Positions 6,699 through 15,199 of a stretch of 39,170 bases of DNA are shown here, piece after piece. Position numbers and translations under genes: made by a program. Position 1 is the first letter of the stretch, and each line of letters opens with the position of its first letter. The notes below the pieces were generated by a model. It was not told the DNA's origin and made no database searches. It saw nothing but the letters and a program-made list of their open reading frames with translations. The stretch comes from Tabrizicola fusiformis (lineage in GTDB: Bacteria > Pseudomonadota > Alphaproteobacteria > Rhodobacterales > Rhodobacteraceae), in assembly GCF_013328815.1 (NCBI RefSeq), contig NZ_JABUHN010000021.1:1-39170 (forward strand), written 5' to 3'.

Positions 6699-6899
6699 TG
6701 CCGCGGGGCAGAGCCGAGGATGCGGACCGTTCCGCCTGAGATTCCAGGGCCGCCACGCCGGCCTGCGAGCAGCGAAGCGGTTTTCCCGCAGCGTGGACAT
6801 CGAAAACCTCCGGCACCGGCACACGGGCAGGAGGTCAGCCCTCCGGCGAGTGGCAGCTTCGCCGGGGGGCACCCGAAAATCGCAGAAAACAGGCGCATC
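6699..6899. other. Ambiguous stretch before the parB-like gene
   Basis: The frame of the downstream ParB-like gene is open from an ATG at 6720, which would add 60 proline- and arginine-rich residues before the conserved domain. A 13-codon frame starting at 6698 is also present. Neither has a convincing ribosome-binding site, and I see no other structure here. Confidence 0.4.
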
Positions 6900-7847
6900 A
6901 TGACATCACTTACCATCCTCGATCTAGCGATCAGGGATATCGACGTGCCCGACAATCGGGCGCGCGACTATGATGAGGCGGACGCCCATATGCTGGCGGG
7001 CGTCATTGCTGAACAGGGTCTGCACCATCCAATCCGGGTGCGGCAGATCGGCGACCGCTACAGGCTGATCAGCGGTCTGCGCCGCCTCCGCGCCTTTGAG
7101 TTGCTGCAGCGGGACATGATCCCGGCCAGCATTTCGACCGCCGAAAGCGACGAGGCGGCGCGGCTGGAGGAGGTGATGGAGAACCTCGGCCGGGCCGAAC
7201 TGATCGCGCTGGACCGCTGCCATCATCTGCATGAGCTGAAGAAAGCGTGGGAGGCGGCCAAGGTGCGCCCGCTCGTCGAGGTGTTGACCGAGGAAGGTGG
7301 AAAAACTCTTTCCACCTCCGACGATAAGCCCGAAGTTTTCGGTTTCGCGCGGTCCGTCGCAGAAAAAGTTGGCGGTGGCAGTCGGCCTCGCGCAGGTGAA
7401 ACCAGTGGGAAAAGTTTTCCCACTGGCGATGAACAGTCTGAAATCTTTGGGTTCGCACAGGACATCGCCGAAAAAATCGGTCTGTCCAAGCGCGCGATCA
7501 ACATGGCCGTCAAAATCTGGACGGACCTCTCCCCAGCTTCGCGCCTGCGCCTGGTCGGCACGAAGCTGGCGACAAAGCAGACCGAGCTGAAGGCGCTGTC
7601 CGAGGAGCCTGCCGCCCGACAGGTGCGGATCCTTGATCTGATCCTCGGCGGTGAGCATAGCGAGATTGAAAATGTCGCGGCCGCTCTGGCTTATCTGGAG
7701 AATGGCATCCAGCCCACCGCGCTGGAGCGCAAGTTCCGCGCCCTCAGCGAGGGGCTGAAAGCCCTGCCGGAGGCCAGCCTCGACCTCCTGCTGGTCGAGA
7801 ATGAAGAGCGCATCATCGCCTCGCTCAAGCGGCGGGGCCGCATCTGA
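6900..7847 (+). CDS. ParB-like nuclease/DNA-binding protein with an internal duplication
   Basis: This 315-residue protein has a ParB/Srx N-terminal domain at about 5-95 (DIDVPDNRARDY, LHHPIRVRQIGDRYRLISGLRRLRA in pieces, then EEVMENLGRAELIALDRCHHLHEL). A helix-turn-helix part includes EKIGLSKRAINMAVKIW, and the C-terminal region is helical. ParB-like proteins in Mu-like phages sit upstream of the transposase and may help partition or target DNA. Unusual here is an in-frame duplication: the unit with FGFARSVAEKVG is repeated 36 codons later as FGFAQDIAEKIG. Each copy starts with a DNA palindrome (7295-7317 and 7402-7426). The start at 6900 is where homology begins; 6720 is the alternative. 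Confidence 0.78.
   Translation: MTSLTILDLAIRDIDVPDNRARDYDEADAHMLAGVIAEQGLHHPIRVRQIGDRYRLISGLRRLRAFELLQRDMIPASISTAESDEAARLEEVMENLGRAELIALDRCHHLHELKKAWEAAKVRPLVEVLTEEGGKTLSTSDDKPEVFGFARSVAEKVGGGSRPRAGETSGKSFPTGDEQSEIFGFAQDIAEKIGLSKRAINMAVKIWTDLSPASRLRLVGTKLATKQTELKALSEEPAARQVRILDLILGGEHSEIENVAAALAYLENGIQPTALERKFRALSEGLKALPEASLDLLLVENEERIIASLKRRGRI
7295..7317. repeat. Intragenic palindrome 1 (AGGTGGAAA / TTTCCACCT)
   Basis: Nine-base perfect arms flank the 5-base centre AACTC inside the parB-like gene. It aligns without gaps to the second palindrome 108 bp downstream, as part of a diverged duplication. Confidence 0.85.
7402..7426. repeat. Intragenic palindrome 2, 12-bp arms
   Basis: CCAGTGGGAAAA and TTTTCCCACTGG flank a single central G, a 25-bp perfect dyad within coding sequence. 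It differs from palindrome 1 at two base pairs where both partners have changed together (G-C to A-T, and A-T to G-C). Confidence 0.9.
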
Positions 7848-8323
7848 TGGCCCGCCACCGCGACCCTCTGACCAAAGACCTGTTTGCCTGGGAGCCGCCC
7901 AAGGTTTCCGTCGGCTACAGCGCCGAGGTCACGGGTCGCGGTCCCCTCGACAACCGTATCGCCCGGATCATCGGGCAGGCCCTGCGCGACGCCCGGGATG
8001 ACGGGTTCAGCCGGGCAGAGGTTGCGCGCCGGATGTCTGCCTACCTGCATCGCCCGGTGTCCGAGGCGATGCTGAACAAATGGTCTTCTGAAGGGTCCGA
8101 GGATCACCGCATCCCGCTCGATGCCTTCATTGCCCTCGTCCACGCCACCGATGCCCGTGATCTCCTCGGCTTTGTGCCGGGCGAGTTCGGGATGACGGTG
8201 ATCGACTCGGAATATGCCGGAATGATCAAGCTGCACCTGATCCGCGAGAAAAAGCGTGAAATCGAAGCGATGGAGCAGGCCCTCGAGCGCGAAGTGATCG
8301 CGCAAGGGAGGGCGCGTCGATGA
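7847..8323 (+). CDS. Helix-turn-helix early phage protein
   Basis: This 158-residue protein starts in a TGATG overlap with the parB-like gene and ends in a 4-base overlap with the transposase. A probable XRE-like helix-turn-helix lies at about 45-100 (FSRAEVARRMSAYL, SEAMLNKWSSEG, IPLDAFIALVHATDARDLLGF). The C-terminal part is a charged helix (REKKREIEAMEQALERE), likely a coiled coil. Its place directly before MuA suggests a DNA-binding accessory to transposition or early control; the exact role is unknown. Confidence 0.65.
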   Translation: MARHRDPLTKDLFAWEPPKVSVGYSAEVTGRGPLDNRIARIIGQALRDARDDGFSRAEVARRMSAYLHRPVSEAMLNKWSSEGSEDHRIPLDAFIALVHATDARDLLGFVPGEFGMTVIDSEYAGMIKLHLIREKKREIEAMEQALEREVIAQGRARR

Positions 8324-10632
8324 GCATGCTTCCCGTCAGGATCGCTCCCGCCGCATGCGGATTTCGTGAGTTCCTGACAGCCCGAGAAATTGCCGAAGTT
8401 GCGGCCAGCCGCGGTGGCGACGGTTTCCCGACATCTGAGCGGGGCATCCGCACGCATGCCGAAGTGAGGGGCTGGAACGGGTTGCCGGATCACCTTACGC
8501 GTTGGCGCCCCGCTGAGGCCAAGGGCGGCCGCCCGAGCCGTGAGTATCACGTCACCTTGCTGCCCGACTATCTGCGCAATGCGCTGGCGGCCAGTGAGAT
8601 GCAGGCCAGCCTCGTCAGGCAGCATCGGAAAGAGCAGCTGGTTGATCAGCGCAGGATCGACGCCTTGCGCGTGGCTGCCCTGCCGGCAGGGCGTCGTGAT
8701 GTGATGCTGGCGCGGGTCGAAATCCTACGGTCGATCGAAGGCTTTGCAATCGCGCAGCAGCAAACGCGGGCCTGGGCGATTGCCCGCTTCCTCGAAGCTC
8801 AAGAGGGATGGATTGCCCGCAAGGATGCCGAGCGTCGCCGCGATGCGGGCCTGCGTCTGACGGACCGTGAGATCGCCGGGCTGGCCCTGCGTCTCGCGCT
8901 GACCGCGGATGACGGGTTTCAGGTCGATCCTTCGATCATCGCCAAGGCCAATGATCGAAGGAACAAGGCCGGGATCAGCCGCGCGACGATCTACGAGTGG
9001 TTCAAGGCCCGTGACGAGCGCGGGCTCCTTGCGCTGGCACCGATCCCGCCGAAGCAGGCCGAGCCCATTCCGCAGGCATTCTTCGAGTTCATGAATTTCT
9101 ATGCGAATCCCCGAAAACCGTCGATCGCAGATGCGCATCGGAAGTGGCTGGAGGCGGCTGAGGTCCGGCAAGGTGTCCAACCGATGACGCTGAGCCTGGA
9201 TCAGATCACCCGTATACTGCGCACTCGACTTAACAACATCGAGAAGAATGTCGGTCGCGAGGGCATCCTGACCCTCCGGGCGCGCATGCCTTATGTGACC
9301 AGAACGACGGACGACATGTGGCCGACGACCGTCTACACGGCCGACGGAAAGACCTTCGACTCCGAGGTGGCAGATCCGGTTTCCCGCAAGCCGATGCGGC
9401 CGGAAATCACCTCGGTCCTTGATGTCGCCACCCGCAAATGCGTGGGATATGCGGTCAGCCGCAAGGAAAACACCATCGCGGTGACCGAGGCCCTGCGCCG
9501 GTCCTGCGCGACCAATGGCATCTGCGCTATTTTCTACACCGACCGGGGCGCAGGATACAAAAACAAGACCTTCGATGCTGATGTCGGCGGCCTGATGGGC
9601 CGTCTCGGCATCACCAAGATGCATGCGCTGCCCTACAACAGCCAGGCCAAAGGCATTATCGAGCGATTCAACCACGTCTGGAATGACCTTGCCAAGCGCC
9701 TGCCGACCTACATGGGCCGCGACATGGACAAGGAGGCCAAGAAGGCAATCCATCAGGAGACCCGGCGCGAGATCAAGGAGTTCGGTCAAGCTCGCCGACT
9801 GCCCAGTTGGGCAGAGTTCATCGCTGCGGTCGAGAAGACCATCGCCGATTACAACGACCGCGAACACACCGGGTTACCGCGCTACGAGGATCCGGAAACC
9901 GGTCGTCTGCGGCACATGACCCCGAATGAAGCCTGGGCGCTGCACGTCCAGAACGGGTTTGAACCTGTCAGGATCGACCCGGAGGAAATGGACGATCTGT
10001 TCCGGCCCTACGAGGTCCGCACGGTCAGTCGCGGCCTCGTCAAGTGGAATACCAACGACTACTTCCACCTGTCGCTCGAGGCCTACCACGGCGAAGAGGT
10101 GGCAGTCGGCTATGATCTGCATCAGGCCGATAAAGTCTGGGTGCGTGAGCTTGATCTTGAGAGCGGGCAGCCAGGCAGACTGATCTGCGTGGCCGAGTTT
10201 GGCGGGAACGCACGGCGCTACCTCCCGCTGACCGCCGAGCAAAAGGCCGTCGAAGACCGCAATCGCACCGCCCTGAAACGCCTTGATCGTCGCCGCGACG
10301 ACAAGCTGGCCGAACTGGACGCGCCGTTCCAGCTGGAGCAACAGGCAGTCGAGCTGGCGGAGTTCATCGACCTTTCGCCCGCCCGGCCAGCCGAGCCGGT
10401 CACGTTGGCGGTGGACAATACCGCGCCAGCCTCCCCCGATGCCCCGCGCCGCCGCGTCTTCCGATCGGATGAAGAACTCGCAGCCTGGGCAATTCAGCAC
10501 CCCACGGAACTTACCCCTAACCAGCTCCGCGTTCTGCGGGACTGCATCAGCAATTCGACGGCCAGAAAGGTCCTCGAAATGGCCGGCATCGACACGGAGG
10601 TGCTTCGAACCCTCCTCCGCGCCGCTGCCTAG
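8320..10632 (+). CDS. A: MuA-like DDE transposase
   Basis: This 770-residue protein is the phage transposase, which cuts and joins the phage ends for integration and replicative transposition. The N-terminal part (about 5-90) looks like the MuA winged-helix domain (FLTAREIAEVAASRGG, GIRTHAEVRGW). Further helix-turn-helix repeats follow to about 310. The catalytic core shows the triad Asp342 (YTADGKTF), Asp408 (FYTDRGAGYKNKTF) and Glu448 (NSQAKGIIERFN), in the usual retroviral-integrase-fold context. A Mu-transposase C-terminal beta-barrel (SLEAYHGEEVAVGYD) and a tail for MuB contact follow. Length is slightly above Mu A (663). It is intact and the surrounding genes overlap or abut it. Confidence 0.95.
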   Translation: MSMLPVRIAPAACGFREFLTAREIAEVAASRGGDGFPTSERGIRTHAEVRGWNGLPDHLTRWRPAEAKGGRPSREYHVTLLPDYLRNALAASEMQASLVRQHRKEQLVDQRRIDALRVAALPAGRRDVMLARVEILRSIEGFAIAQQQTRAWAIARFLEAQEGWIARKDAERRRDAGLRLTDREIAGLALRLALTADDGFQVDPSIIAKANDRRNKAGISRATIYEWFKARDERGLLALAPIPPKQAEPIPQAFFEFMNFYANPRKPSIADAHRKWLEAAEVRQGVQPMTLSLDQITRILRTRLNNIEKNVGREGILTLRARMPYVTRTTDDMWPTTVYTADGKTFDSEVADPVSRKPMRPEITSVLDVATRKCVGYAVSRKENTIAVTEALRRSCATNGICAIFYTDRGAGYKNKTFDADVGGLMGRLGITKMHALPYNSQAKGIIERFNHVWNDLAKRLPTYMGRDMDKEAKKAIHQETRREIKEFGQARRLPSWAEFIAAVEKTIADYNDREHTGLPRYEDPETGRLRHMTPNEAWALHVQNGFEPVRIDPEEMDDLFRPYEVRTVSRGLVKWNTNDYFHLSLEAYHGEEVAVGYDLHQADKVWVRELDLESGQPGRLICVAEFGGNARRYLPLTAEQKAVEDRNRTALKRLDRRRDDKLAELDAPFQLEQQAVELAEFIDLSPARPAEPVTLAVDNTAPASPDAPRRRVFRSDEELAAWAIQHPTELTPNQLRVLRDCISNSTARKVLEMAGIDTEVLRTLLRAAA

Positions 10633-10664
10633 CCAAGAAACGTCAGGAATGAGGAGAGCATAGC

Positions 10665-11441
10665 ATGAAACCGACCTTTGTCGAGACGACCAATGTCCGC
10701 GAGTTCTACGGCGCCTTGAAGCGGGTGAACGAGCGCGGAGCTATCGAGGCCTGCCTCGCCGTCGTCGATGGGCTTCCCGGCCTCGGCAAAACCACCACCA
10801 TCCGCCACTGGGTGTCCCAGACGGGCAGCATTTATCTGCGCGCCCAGAAGGGTTGGGATTACTCCTGGCTTATTCAGGAACTGCTGACCGCGCTGTCGAT
10901 CGACGCCAAGAGCATCCGGGGCAAGCGCGAACGCTTTGCGCGGGTTCTTGATGAGCTGGCGGACCGCTCGGAGCGCGCCATCTTTGAAAACCGGACCTTT
11001 GGTCTGGTGATTGATGAATGCGACATGGTCTCGACCCGTGGCGAGATCATGGAGGCCATCCGGGGGATCTCGGATCTGCGCTACCTGCCGACCATCCTCG
11101 TGGGGATGGGCTCGCTGCGTGATAACCTCCGCCGCTTCCCCCAGATCGAGAGCCGGGCCGGTTCGAACAAGATCACCTTTCGCCCCGCGACGTTGGATGA
11201 TGCTCGTGCCCTCATCGCCGGGCGCTGTGAACTTCCGGTTGCCGAGGATCTGACAGAGTTCGTCTGGCGTCTGTCGAAGGGGTTCAACCGCGAGATCCTC
11301 GAAGCCATCGCGCATATCGAGCGCTTCGGCATGCGGGCCGACATTGGCGCCGCAGGCATCACCATGGCAGACATGGCCGGTCAGGTGCTGATGAACGACC
11401 GCTCGACTTCGAAGCCGATCATCGTGCCGGGGGCGGTCTGA
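10665..11441 (+). CDS. B: MuB-like AAA+ ATPase, target DNA activator
   Basis: This 258-residue ATPase has a Walker A motif GLPGLGKT (36-43) and a Walker B motif FGLVIDECD with Asp117 and Glu118. A sensor-type LVGMGSL segment and a C-terminal helical bundle follow. In Mu-like phages MuB coats target DNA, delivers it to the transposase and gives target immunity. It is slightly shorter than Mu B (312), because it lacks most of the N-terminal DNA-binding appendage, as in other alphaproteobacterial members. AGGAGAG precedes the start, 32 bases after the transposase stop. Confidence 0.92.
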   Translation: MKPTFVETTNVREFYGALKRVNERGAIEACLAVVDGLPGLGKTTTIRHWVSQTGSIYLRAQKGWDYSWLIQELLTALSIDAKSIRGKRERFARVLDELADRSERAIFENRTFGLVIDECDMVSTRGEIMEAIRGISDLRYLPTILVGMGSLRDNLRRFPQIESRAGSNKITFRPATLDDARALIAGRCELPVAEDLTEFVWRLSKGFNREILEAIAHIERFGMRADIGAAGITMADMAGQVLMNDRSTSKPIIVPGAV

Positions 11442-12034
11442 TGGTGGATCGGCATCACCCGGGCAAGGCCCCGACCGCCTTGCTGCAGAAGCTGTCAGGC
11501 GGCCTCTGCCTGACCATCGATCAACTGGCTGAAGATCTCGACCTCACCAACCGTCAGGTTTCTGACGCAGCCGCCAACCTGCTGCGCCGGAACTACCTCG
11601 AGCGGATGGCCGTCGGCTGCTATCAACTGACGCCCGAGGGGCTTGCCGCAGCAGCAGCTGGCGAGGTGATCAAGTCGGGTCCGAAAGGTCCGCGACAGAA
11701 GGTTCCGGAGTACAAGGACACGTTCCGCCAACGGGCTTGGTCCTCGATGCGGATGCAGCGGATGTTCACGGTTCCTTCCATCATCCTTGAGGCTGCAAGG
11801 TCAAGCGACCGCAACCCCGAAGACAATCTGCATCGATATCTGCAAGCACTCGTGCGGGTGGAATATGTGGCGGCCTCCCCTCATCGCGCAGCCGCGCCTG
11901 CTCCGACCAGCAACGGCTACAAACGCTTCCAGTTGCGGATCAACACGGGACCGAGGGCACCTGTCGTTCTGTCAAAGGCGCCCGGCATCCGCGATTTCAA
12001 CACGGGGGAGGATGTTCTTTGCACCCCTCGCTAA
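11441..12034 (+). CDS. Winged-helix early phage protein
   Basis: This 197-residue protein starts in an ATGA-type overlap with muB. Residues about 15-65 form a probable winged helix (LCLTIDQLAEDLDLTNRQVSDAAANL in pieces, NYLERMAVGCYQLTPEG). A basic linker (GPKGPRQKV) leads to a second helical region. It is probably a DNA-binding accessory of the replication module. No named family is recognised. Confidence 0.65.
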   Translation: MVDRHHPGKAPTALLQKLSGGLCLTIDQLAEDLDLTNRQVSDAAANLLRRNYLERMAVGCYQLTPEGLAAAAAGEVIKSGPKGPRQKVPEYKDTFRQRAWSSMRMQRMFTVPSIILEAARSSDRNPEDNLHRYLQALVRVEYVAASPHRAAAPAPTSNGYKRFQLRINTGPRAPVVLSKAPGIRDFNTGEDVLCTPR

Positions 12035-12396
12035 AGCTCGACCTTCCCGACCCTGAATGGATCCTGCTGCTGAGGTCGCAGGTTGAAAAGGGCAAGTCCA
12101 TCAGCCAGATCGCCCGTGAGACCGAAATGGCGCGTCCGTCGGTATCAATGCTGATCTCGGGCACATATCCGGCTCAGAGCCTCGATCTGGTGACCGCAAA
12201 GCATGCCGCCAGGGTGTTCGCGATCTACCGAGATCAGGTGCTTTGCCCTTTCTTGCGCATAGGCCTCACACCGGATCGGTGCCGCAGTTTGGCAAGTGCT
12301 CCGATGTCCACGTCTGACCCGGAACAGATCACTCAATGGCGAGCCTGCCGCCGTTGTCATCTCAATCCGCTGAAATCGGAGGCTGCAGATGGCTGA
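12019..12396 (+). CDS. Helix-turn-helix protein with a cysteine cluster, TTG start
   Basis: This 125-residue protein carries a helix-turn-helix (GKSISQIARETEMARPSVSMLISG in pieces, 25-50). Its C-terminal part has cysteines in LCPF, DRCRSL and WRACRRC that could bind zinc or an iron-sulfur cluster. The start is a TTG at 12019, 7 bases after a strong GGGGGAGG site; the ATG at 12012 is in another frame and stops after 14 codons. It overlaps the previous gene by 16 bases. It may sense or regulate during early growth; function unknown. Confidence 0.65.
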   Translation: MHPSLKLDLPDPEWILLLRSQVEKGKSISQIARETEMARPSVSMLISGTYPAQSLDLVTAKHAARVFAIYRDQVLCPFLRIGLTPDRCRSLASAPMSTSDPEQITQWRACRRCHLNPLKSEAADG

Positions 12397-12607
12397 CGCT
12401 CTTCGCAGCGACCGCGACATCCTCATCTCCGCCGCCCGCGCCCTTGGCCGCGTCGATCTCTATGGCAACCGGGCCCTGACGGGCCTCAGCACCAACCAGA
12501 TCGAGGACATGGCGCTGGCGCTTGTGATCCTCGGCCTCGCCCCGATCCCGCCCCTGCAACTGCAGGCGCCGGACCGGCTCGTTTTCCCCCGTCTCAAGGA
12601 GTTCTGA
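12389..12607 (+). CDS. Small unknown early protein
   Basis: This 72-residue protein overlaps the preceding gene by 8 bases and ends one base before the DUF3164 gene. It is helical, with a conserved-looking core LSTNQIEDMALALVILGL and a proline-rich end. No family is recognised. Confidence 0.55.
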   Translation: MADALRSDRDILISAARALGRVDLYGNRALTGLSTNQIEDMALALVILGLAPIPPLQLQAPDRLVFPRLKEF

Positions 12608-12608
12608 A

Positions 12609-13271
12609 ATGTCCGAACATCAATCCGCCTTCACGCCGGCCACGATCCCCGACGGCAAGGTCACCTTCAACGGCAAGACCTATATGTCGGACGCCAAGGG
12701 CGCGCTTTTGCCGATCGAAACCATCAAGCAGCAGCACTTGTTGGAAGACCAGTTGGTTCGGGATCAGTTCGGCTGGTTCCTTGCCCTGGTCGATCAGGTG
12801 AACCGCTTCCGCGGCCATCTCTTCGCCGATCTCGGCGCCTTCGATGCGCTGATCGCCGAGAAGTATGGCGCCGAGAAGGGCGGGCCGAAGGGCAACCGCA
12901 CCTATGCGACCATCGACGACTGCTACCGGATCAGCATCCGCGTGCGCGACACGCTCGACTTCGGGCCGGAACTGCAAGCTTCGAAAGCCCTGATCGACGA
13001 CTGCCTGCGCGATTGGTCGGAAGATGCGGCCGCCCCGCTGCGGCTGATCGTGGCCGGCGCTTTCAACGTCGACAAGGAGGGGCGGATCAACAAGGCCGAA
13101 CTCTTCAAGCTGCTGCGACATGACATCACCGATCCGAAATGGGTGGCTGCGATGGACGCGCTGAAGGACGCGATCCGGGTCACCGGCTCGCGCACCTCGC
13201 CCGAGTTCCGCATGCGCGCCGAAGTCGGCGGCGAGTTGGTTTCGGTCAGTTTCGGCCTGGCGCGGGGGTGA
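12609..13271 (+). CDS. DUF3164 family phage protein
   Basis: This 220-residue protein is recognised as DUF3164, a family found in the early region of Mu-like phages. Typical features are the N-terminal DGKVTFNGKTYMSDAKGALLP region, the central QVNRFRGHLFADLGAFDALIAEKYG helix region and the C-terminal FNVDKEGRINK...DPKWVAAMDALKDAIRV. Its biochemical role is not established. Confidence 0.82.
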   Translation: MSEHQSAFTPATIPDGKVTFNGKTYMSDAKGALLPIETIKQQHLLEDQLVRDQFGWFLALVDQVNRFRGHLFADLGAFDALIAEKYGAEKGGPKGNRTYATIDDCYRISIRVRDTLDFGPELQASKALIDDCLRDWSEDAAAPLRLIVAGAFNVDKEGRINKAELFKLLRHDITDPKWVAAMDALKDAIRVTGSRTSPEFRMRAEVGGELVSVSFGLARG

Positions 13272-13273
13272 TC

Positions 13274-13570
13274 ATGCCCGAACTGCCCAACATGTCTGCC
13301 TTGGCCGACCGAGCCTCGGTCTATCGTGTCTGTATCGACGGGACGCTGGTAAATCTGGGCGAAACGATCGCGCAGATTTACCAAATCCTGACCGACACCG
13401 AGGCCCGTGTGCAGCAGTTGCAGACGCTACTGGCTCGCAACTTGGTCTTCGATTGGGGCAGCGCTGAAGAGGCCGCCGAAGCATTGGGCGGCCTGCCCGA
13501 GGTGTTCTGGCTGGTCGAGCAGTTCCACCTCAGCCGCCCAGGACACACCTTTTTCGGAGAGCCGTCATGA
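13274..13570 (+). CDS. Small unknown early protein, coiled coil
   Basis: This 98-residue protein has a central heptad-like segment (IAQIYQILTDTEARVQQLQTLL in pieces) that suggests a short coiled coil. It starts at an ATG 2 bases after the DUF3164 stop, behind GGGGGTG, and overlaps the next gene by 4 bases. No family is recognised. Confidence 0.6.
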   Translation: MPELPNMSALADRASVYRVCIDGTLVNLGETIAQIYQILTDTEARVQQLQTLLARNLVFDWGSAEEAAEALGGLPEVFWLVEQFHLSRPGHTFFGEPS

Positions 13571-13959
13571 TCACCTATACCTTCGCCCAGCGTTTCGTGC
13601 CGCTGATCTCCGCCGGGGTGATGCAGCAGACTTTTGAACCGCCCCGGCTGCGTCATGCGCGGGTCGGTGAACCGATCCGGCTCATGGATCAGGTCAATCA
13701 CCGTCAGATCGTCGAGGGTGCGATCTGCACCGCGGTCGAGCGGATGGACATCCTCTGGACCGGCAACCGCATCACCGGCATCCGCGAAAGCAACATGCCG
13801 CTCCTGCGCCTCGAGGGCTGCGCCAAGCGGCTCGGTTATGCCGACCTCGAGGACATGGCCACCGATTTCGCGCGGCTCCACGGCCCGCGCTACATCGAAG
13901 GCTATATGATCGAATGGCGCATCGCCGCCACCGCCGCCCTCGAACTGGAGGTGGCGTGA
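13567..13959 (+). CDS. ASCH/PUA-like domain phage protein
   Basis: This 130-residue protein resembles small phage ASCH-like proteins. It opens with ITYTFAQRFVPLISAGVMQQT, then PPRLRHARVGEPIRLMDQ, and later has ICTAVERMDI. ASCH folds are related to PUA domains and bind RNA or modified nucleosides; some act as RNases or amidohydrolases. A role in nucleotide or RNA metabolism during early growth is likely, but the substrate is unknown. Confidence 0.65.
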   Translation: MITYTFAQRFVPLISAGVMQQTFEPPRLRHARVGEPIRLMDQVNHRQIVEGAICTAVERMDILWTGNRITGIRESNMPLLRLEGCAKRLGYADLEDMATDFARLHGPRYIEGYMIEWRIAATAALELEVA

Positions 13960-14261
13960 TGTTGGATCGTGCAAAAGCGATCGAATTGGCCGGTCAGGTG
14001 GAAAGGCTTTTGATCGGCGCGACTGACTGGTCGATGGATCGGACAGGATATGACCGTTCGATTGCCGCGATCACCGCTGCCTTCGAAACGGCTGGTGGTG
14101 CCGCATGGGGCGACACTCTCGGTTGGGTCGTCCGGGCCCACGGGTTTAGGGCGACCTCGACCTCTGGCCCCGTCAGCGCCTGCCGGAACTGGATTTCGCA
14201 GGTCGGGCAGAAGGGTGCCCTTCTGCTTCCCCGCCACCCCGCAACGAATATCGGGGAGTGA
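13959..14261 (+). CDS. Small unknown early protein
   Basis: This 100-residue protein starts in a TGATG overlap with the ASCH-like gene. The N-terminal half is helical (KAIELAGQVERLL, then DRSIAAITAAFE). The C-terminal half contains WGDTLGWVVRAHGF and SACRNWISQVGQK. No family is recognised. Confidence 0.55.
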   Translation: MLDRAKAIELAGQVERLLIGATDWSMDRTGYDRSIAAITAAFETAGGAAWGDTLGWVVRAHGFRATSTSGPVSACRNWISQVGQKGALLLPRHPATNIGE

Positions 14262-14263
14262 TC

Positions 14264-14902
14264 ATGACGCAGTCGATCCCTTTCTGGACGCTCGACGGCA
14301 CGGTCGATCTGGCTGCGCTTCAGCCCGAAAACCTGACGGCCGATGCGATCGGAAACACTCTTGCGAAGATCAACCGCTTTGGTGGCCGCACGCGGGAACC
14401 GTGGTCTGTCGCGGCGCATTCGGTGCTGGTCGAGCGGCTTTGCCCGCCTGACCTGCGGCCTTGGGCGCTGCTGCATGACGCCCATGAGGCATTTATCGGC
14501 GACATGACCGGTCCGGCAGTCGATCTGCTGTGCCTGTGTGGGACGAGGTCAGCCGTCGAACATGCGGTCGCAAATGCCAAGGGACGGTTGGATCGCCTCA
14601 TCGCCGCCGCCTGGAAGACCCCTGTCAGGTCGATGAATGAAGACATCCGTCGCGCCGATCATGCCGCCCTTCTGGCCGAGGCCTGGTCGTTCATGGGCAT
14701 CCGTCCGCAGATCACCGACCCGGCCCTGCGTGATGCGGTCAACCGCGCCATGACGCAACTCGATCTTTGGGGCGCGACGGCCAGCGACTGGCGTGATGCC
14801 GCCGGTCTCTGGCGGAAGGGTGTCGAACGCTATGCGGGCCTGGGGCTGCTTTACCCGCCCCGGACCCAGCCCGATCCGTCCAGCGCTGTGCTGGCCGGTT
14901 AA
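14264..14902 (+). CDS. HD-domain phosphohydrolase (YfbR-like)
   Basis: This 212-residue protein opens with IPFWTLDGTVDL. It shows HD-family metal ligands in AAHSVLVERL, the HD doublet in LLHDAHEAFIGDM, and a distal aspartate in DIRRADHAALLAE. Phage members of this group act as 5'-nucleotidases or nucleotide phosphohydrolases on deoxynucleotides in the cytoplasm, shaping the pool for replication. The ATG at 14264 is preferred because GGGGAG lies 5 bases upstream; a GTG two codons earlier is possible. Confidence 0.78.
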   Translation: MTQSIPFWTLDGTVDLAALQPENLTADAIGNTLAKINRFGGRTREPWSVAAHSVLVERLCPPDLRPWALLHDAHEAFIGDMTGPAVDLLCLCGTRSAVEHAVANAKGRLDRLIAAAWKTPVRSMNEDIRRADHAALLAEAWSFMGIRPQITDPALRDAVNRAMTQLDLWGATASDWRDAAGLWRKGVERYAGLGLLYPPRTQPDPSSAVLAG

Positions 14903-14922
14903 CCCCAGCAGGAGAAATATCC

Positions 14923-15189
14923 ATGGGAACTGTCAACAAAGACGCTCTGGTCCGCACTGTTGCCGAAGCGACGGGCCAGCAGCTGGCCTCCACGAAGGCA
15001 ACGATCGAGGCGTTCATCGACGCAGTGCGTGCGCGCACGGCGGGCGGCGACACCGTCAAGCTGATCGGCTTCGGCAGCTTTCAGACCAAGACACACAAGG
15101 CCCGCACCGCCCGCAATCCGCGCACCGGCGAAACCGTCGACGTGCCGGAAGGGCAGCGCCTGACCTTCAAGGCTTCGAAGGTGGCGTGA
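14923..15189 (+). CDS. HU family DNA-bending protein
   Basis: This 88-residue protein is a standard HU/IHF-fold protein. It has N-terminal helices (KDALVRTVAEATG, AFIDAVRA), the GDTVKLIGFGSFQTK strand, and the DNA-binding arm with TARNPRTGE and its intercalating proline, ending in LTFKASK. HU bends DNA and assists Mu transpososome assembly in Mu, where the host supplies it. Here the phage encodes its own. AGGAGAA precedes the start. Confidence 0.9.
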   Translation: MGTVNKDALVRTVAEATGQQLASTKATIEAFIDAVRARTAGGDTVKLIGFGSFQTKTHKARTARNPRTGETVDVPEGQRLTFKASKVA

Positions 15190-15199
15190 GGTGCTGGCC

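Noticed and set aside
7295-7426. Palindromes as intrinsic terminators
   Set aside because: They lie within an intact reading frame of an essential-looking operon upstream of the transposase, and the T-runs are part of the dyads rather than following a GC stem.
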